Source: Nitrospiraceae bacterium UBA2166
GTDB lineage: Bacteria; Nitrospirota; Nitrospiria; Nitrospirales; UBA2166
Assembly (NCBI GenBank): GCA_002328825.1
Contig: DCWI01000088.1
Span: 1-24,449, forward strand
DNA length: 24,449 bases
Direction: 5' to 3'
The notes below the pieces were generated by a model, which was not told where the DNA came from, searched no databases, and saw nothing but the letters and a program-made list of their open reading frames with translations. Position 1 is the first letter of the stretch, and each line of letters starts with the position of its first letter. Of the stretch, positions 21,573 to 24,449 are shown piece after piece. A program made the translations under genes and the position numbers.

Positions 21573-22916
21573 CTAAGATCCGGCGATCATCATTGCACTA
21601 ATCTTCATGGTGGGGGATGATACAGAACCGCGGAAGTTCAAGTCGTTACCCAGCATCTCGATATTAAGAAATATGTCATGTAAATTTCCGGCAATGGTGA
21701 CTTCATCGACGGCGTGTGTTAGTTCTCCGTTTTCAATCAAGATTCCAACCGCGCCGCGAGAAAAATCTCCTGTGACCATGTTTACTCCGAATCCCATCAT
21801 GTCGGTGACATAGAAGCCGTGTTTGACGGATCGTATGATTTCCTCTGGGGTGTATTTCCCAGCGACTGCATAGAAGTTGGTAGTGCCGACACTTGGACCG
21901 CTTCCAATGCCTCGTGAGGCATTCCCAGTTGATGCGAGCTTGAGCTTTCGTGCAGAGTAGGTGTCAAGGAGGTAGCTGCTGAGGATTCCTCTATCAACGA
22001 CCGTTGTGCGGCGTGTTGGTAGCCCTTCTCCATCATAGGGGCGAGACCCTAGCCCGCCTAGCATGCGGCCGTCATCGTAAATGGTCATCCAATCCGGTGC
22101 AATTTTTTCTCCAAGTTTGTCTTTAAGGTACGATGCGTTGCGATAAAGGGATGAGCCGGAGACTGCTCCGCTCAATATCCCCAGTAGGGAGCCTGCTGAT
22201 TCTGGGTCAAAGATGATGGGTGCAGATTGCGTCTGGATTTTTCGCGCACCGAGGCGACGGATCGCACGCCGAGCTGCCTCGGTTCCCACCGCCTCGGGAG
22301 TCTCAAGACCTGCAATCGTTCGATGAGTGGTGTACCATGAATCCCTCTGCATTTTTTCATGCTCACTGGCAATAGGTGAAACCGCGAGTGCATAGCTTGA
22401 ACTGATATATTCACCAAAAAACCCGCGACTGTTAGCATAGAGGCTTCGTCCTTTTCCAGAATTAAACTCTGCCCCTTCTGAATTGGTAATGCGCTTGTCG
22501 AATGGAAAGATCACTGCTTCAGCTCTCTCTGCCAGACTGATGTGATTATCCATAGTACATTCGGAATCATCATGAATGTTGAGAGCGGGGAAATCTTGAG
22601 CAAAGGCGGCGTCATTGGGTAGCCCAGAATCAGGATCTTCGGCCACGGCCGACGCTAAGGCACATGTATCTTGAATGAAACATTCTAAAGCATCAGACGA
22701 AAGGTCGGACGTTGAACTCACTGCTGAGCGCTTTCCGACGAAAACCCGTAACCCTAAGCGCTTTTCTCGCGCTTTGGATAGGGTTTCAATGGCAGCATGA
22801 CGGACACGAACCGCCGCAGTATCTCCCTCGGCAAATACTACGTCGCCGTCGGTCGCACCGTAAGATTTTGCTTTCTTTAAAATATCCTCAGCGAGGTTTT
22901 TGTCGATGGTCTTCAT
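21573..22916 (-). CDS. pmbA: PmbA/TldE, non-catalytic subunit of the TldD-TldE metalloprotease
   Basis: This 447-residue cytoplasmic protein pairs with TldD, the gene just upstream. In characterised bacteria the TldD/TldE heterodimer degrades unfolded peptides, matures microcin B17 and helps destroy the CcdA antitoxin. Family features are present: RVRHAAIETLSKAREKRLGLRVF near the N-terminus, SAPIIFDPESAGSLLGIL, then SSYLLDTYSARKL, FYAVAGKYTPEEIIRSVKHGFYV and GAVGILIENGELTHAVDEVTIAG. The HExxxH zinc motif is absent, as expected for this subunit. Its ATG overlaps the tldD stop (22913-22916), so translation is coupled. Length is normal and the frame is intact. Confidence 0.94.
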   Translation of the reverse strand: MKTIDKNLAEDILKKAKSYGATDGDVVFAEGDTAAVRVRHAAIETLSKAREKRLGLRVFVGKRSAVSSTSDLSSDALECFIQDTCALASAVAEDPDSGLPNDAAFAQDFPALNIHDDSECTMDNHISLAERAEAVIFPFDKRITNSEGAEFNSGKGRSLYANSRGFFGEYISSSYALAVSPIASEHEKMQRDSWYTTHRTIAGLETPEAVGTEAARRAIRRLGARKIQTQSAPIIFDPESAGSLLGILSGAVSGSSLYRNASYLKDKLGEKIAPDWMTIYDDGRMLGGLGSRPYDGEGLPTRRTTVVDRGILSSYLLDTYSARKLKLASTGNASRGIGSGPSVGTTNFYAVAGKYTPEEIIRSVKHGFYVTDMMGFGVNMVTGDFSRGAVGILIENGELTHAVDEVTIAGNLHDIFLNIEMLGNDLNFRGSVSSPTMKISAMMIAGS

Positions 22917-24355
22917 GCCTGATCTGTCCCTCCGACGGTCATGCCGTCAACTTTAATCGTGGGCAACCCCACGCCGACAGGTACGGATTGGCCATCTTTT
23001 CCACAAGTTCCAATGCCATCATCGAGGCGTAGATCGTTTCCAACCATTGAAACCCTAGTGAGTACTTCGGGGCCGTTGCCGATGAGTGTTGCGTCCTTTA
23101 CTGGCGTAGTGACTTTTCCGTCTTCAATCAAATAGGCCTCGCTTGCTGAAAACACAAACATGCCGTTGGTGATGTCAACTTGTCCTCCGCCAAATGAGAC
23201 AGCATATAAGCCGCGCTTGACTGACCGAATGATATCGTTCGGGTCTGATTCTCCTGGCAGCATAAAAGTGTTAGTCATTCTTGGCATGGGCATGCTCATG
23301 AAGTTTTCTCGACGGCCATTGCCGGTGAGAGGGATGTCCATGAGACGTGCATTTAGGCGATCCGTGATGTAGCCGCGGAGAATGCCGTTTTCAATGAGTA
23401 CGGTTTGTCCTGTTGGGGTTCCTTCATCATCCATGTTGAGGGATCCACGGCGCCATGGAATTGTTCCATCATCAACGACTGTACAGAGAGATGATGCTAC
23501 TTTTTCCCCGATGCGGTCGGAGAATGCCGATGTTTTTTTGCGATTAAAGTCGGCTTCCAAACCGTGCCCGACTGCCTCGTGTAACAAAATTCCCGGCCAT
23601 CCTGGTCCGAGCACGACGTCCATCATGCCAGCTGGTGCGGGAACAGCAGTGAGATTCACTATAGATTGTCTGGCTGCTTCCTTTGCATAGTATTCAAAGC
23701 GGTTCTCATCAAAAAAGAATGAGAACTCAGCGCGGCCGCCACCTCCGAACGATCCCATTTGGCTGACGTTATTGTCTACTGCAATGCAGGTCACTTGGAG
23801 ACGAGAGAGCGGTTGCACATCGCCGAGCACCCAACCTTCTGATGATGCCACCATGAGTGTTTTGTTCTCAGTTGAAAACGAGGCCATGACGCTTTTAATG
23901 CGTGGATCGTAGCTGCGTGCAATGGTATCGATTTTTTCCAAAAGTTTAACTTTCTTTTTGGTGGCGACTTCTGTCGCAGGTGTATTGACTGGATAGAGCG
24001 ATCGGGGTGCAGGAGTCTGGCTAGATGTTGCTATGGCCATTTTTTCACCTGGTGATCGCGCAATATACTTTGCTGTTTTTGCCGCAAGCTGCAGCTGTTC
24101 AAGGGTGATTTCATCGGTATAGGCATAGCCGGTTTTTTCTCCAGCCGTCGCCCGTACGCCGACGCCTTGTGACACGTGCTTTGATGCCTTTTTGACGATG
24201 CTTTCCTCCAAGGAAACTGAGTCTGCAATACTGTGTTCAAAGTATAAATCGGCATCGTCGACTTCAGGAATATTAACGAGACTTATGGCTTGATCAATTT
24301 CTCGTTCTGTAACGCCAAACTGTTGGAAAATGGCATTGTTGCTCGGCATAGGCAT
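22913..24355 (-). CDS. tldD: TldD, catalytic subunit of the TldD-TldE metalloprotease
   Basis: This is a 480-residue zinc metallopeptidase. The active site HEAVGHGLEAD (HExxxH; H259, E260, H264) is intact, followed by the family segments GTPTGQTVLIENGILRGYITDRL, NTFMLPGESDPNDIIRSVKRGLY and PVKDATLIGNG. The N-terminal part shows SLEESIVKKASKHVSQGVGVRA. I start at ATG 24355 (MPMPSNNAIFQQFG), with AGGGGA just upstream; ATG 24349 is equally possible. The longer frame to 24442 reads through a promoter and is rejected. It forms a dicistronic unit with pmbA. The peptide substrate in this organism is unknown; no RiPP precursor is seen in the window. Confidence 0.95.
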   Translation of the reverse strand: MPMPSNNAIFQQFGVTEREIDQAISLVNIPEVDDADLYFEHSIADSVSLEESIVKKASKHVSQGVGVRATAGEKTGYAYTDEITLEQLQLAAKTAKYIARSPGEKMAIATSSQTPAPRSLYPVNTPATEVATKKKVKLLEKIDTIARSYDPRIKSVMASFSTENKTLMVASSEGWVLGDVQPLSRLQVTCIAVDNNVSQMGSFGGGGRAEFSFFFDENRFEYYAKEAARQSIVNLTAVPAPAGMMDVVLGPGWPGILLHEAVGHGLEADFNRKKTSAFSDRIGEKVASSLCTVVDDGTIPWRRGSLNMDDEGTPTGQTVLIENGILRGYITDRLNARLMDIPLTGNGRRENFMSMPMPRMTNTFMLPGESDPNDIIRSVKRGLYAVSFGGGQVDITNGMFVFSASEAYLIEDGKVTTPVKDATLIGNGPEVLTRVSMVGNDLRLDDGIGTCGKDGQSVPVGVGLPTIKVDGMTVGGTDQA

Positions 24356-24406
24356 TGTTCCCCTGCTGATTGTGAGTAAAATAGAAGAGTGTTTACACTG
24401 GGCTAA

Positions 24407-24436
24407 ATTATAGTCGAAGCGAAAAGTGGGAGGCAA
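24407..24436 (-). promoter_or_regulatory. Promoter of tldD-pmbA
   Basis: On the minus strand TTGCCT (24436-24431, 4 of 6) is followed 18 bases later by a perfect TATAAT (24412-24407). Transcription would begin near 24400, leaving a leader of about 45 bases before ATG 24355. It is among the best promoter matches in the window and also decides the tldD start. Confidence 0.5.
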
Positions 24437-24449
24437 CACCAATCAATTG

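Noticed and set aside
24356..24442. N-terminal extension of TldD to GTG 24442
   Set aside because: It would translate the TATAAT promoter at 24407-24412, and the added residues do not resemble TldD.
1..24449. tRNA, rRNA, CRISPR array, insertion sequence, phage or toxin-antitoxin system
   Set aside because: I looked in each gap on both strands and found no cloverleaf-like pattern, regular repeat-spacer array, transposase or recognisable toxin-antitoxin pair.

Overview
This window comes from a Gram-negative bacterium, judging by several lipoproteins, secreted proteins and an outer-membrane beta-barrel. GC looks to be in the mid-to-high 40s percent (not computed). A ferritin-like gene, a triple cytochrome-P460 lipoprotein, a monoheme outer-membrane barrel, a B12-type radical SAM enzyme and a family 5 uracil-DNA glycosylase together suggest a respiratory or chemolithotrophic lineage such as Nitrospirota or a relative. 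No rRNA or tRNA is present to fix the phylum, so this is only tentative. I see no insertion sequence, CRISPR array or prophage.

Layout. 1-1825 (minus): small lipoprotein, accD and the start of folC, a fatty-acid/folate housekeeping operon whose folC runs off the left edge. 1826-4607 (plus): three tandem paralogous small envelope proteins followed by a TlpA/ResA-like thioredoxin, apparently one operon. 4608-9766 (plus): a long regulatory gap, a B12-binding radical SAM protein, a tiny zinc-ribbon protein, an NnrU/isoprenylcysteine-methyltransferase-like membrane protein, a secreted protein of unknown function, and an ECF sigma factor overlapping its zinc-type anti-sigma factor. 10019-12798 (minus): a two-gene electron-transfer operon, consisting of a lipoprotein with three P460-like domains (three CxxCH sites) and an outer-membrane barrel with one N-terminal CxxCH. 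12799-13890: a 1.1-kb gap with promoter, inverted-repeat and stem-loop candidates but no convincing gene. 13891-17145: ferritin-like protein (plus) running tail-to-tail into DNA polymerase IV (minus), then a lipoprotein S41 protease (minus). 17498-20025 (plus): a DrrA/DrrB-type ABC exporter pair and a family 5 uracil-DNA glycosylase. 20159-20893 (minus): zinc-ribbon/bacterial-PH membrane protein with a palindromic promoter region. 21141-21562 (minus): a gene remnant that appears broken by two frameshifts. 21573-24355 (minus): tldD and pmbA/tldE, translationally coupled, with a good sigma-70-type promoter at 24407-24436.

How the genes may work together. The most distinctive unit is the P460 lipoprotein plus monoheme barrel pair. 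It has the parts of an envelope electron conduit in which a multi-domain c-type cytochrome meets a heme-plugged outer-membrane barrel. The second is the three-paralog/thioredoxin operon: each paralog keeps one cysteine at an equivalent place, which a thioredoxin-like partner could act on. Both functional readings are inference. The rest is housekeeping: lipid and folate synthesis, translesion synthesis, uracil repair, export and peptide maturation.
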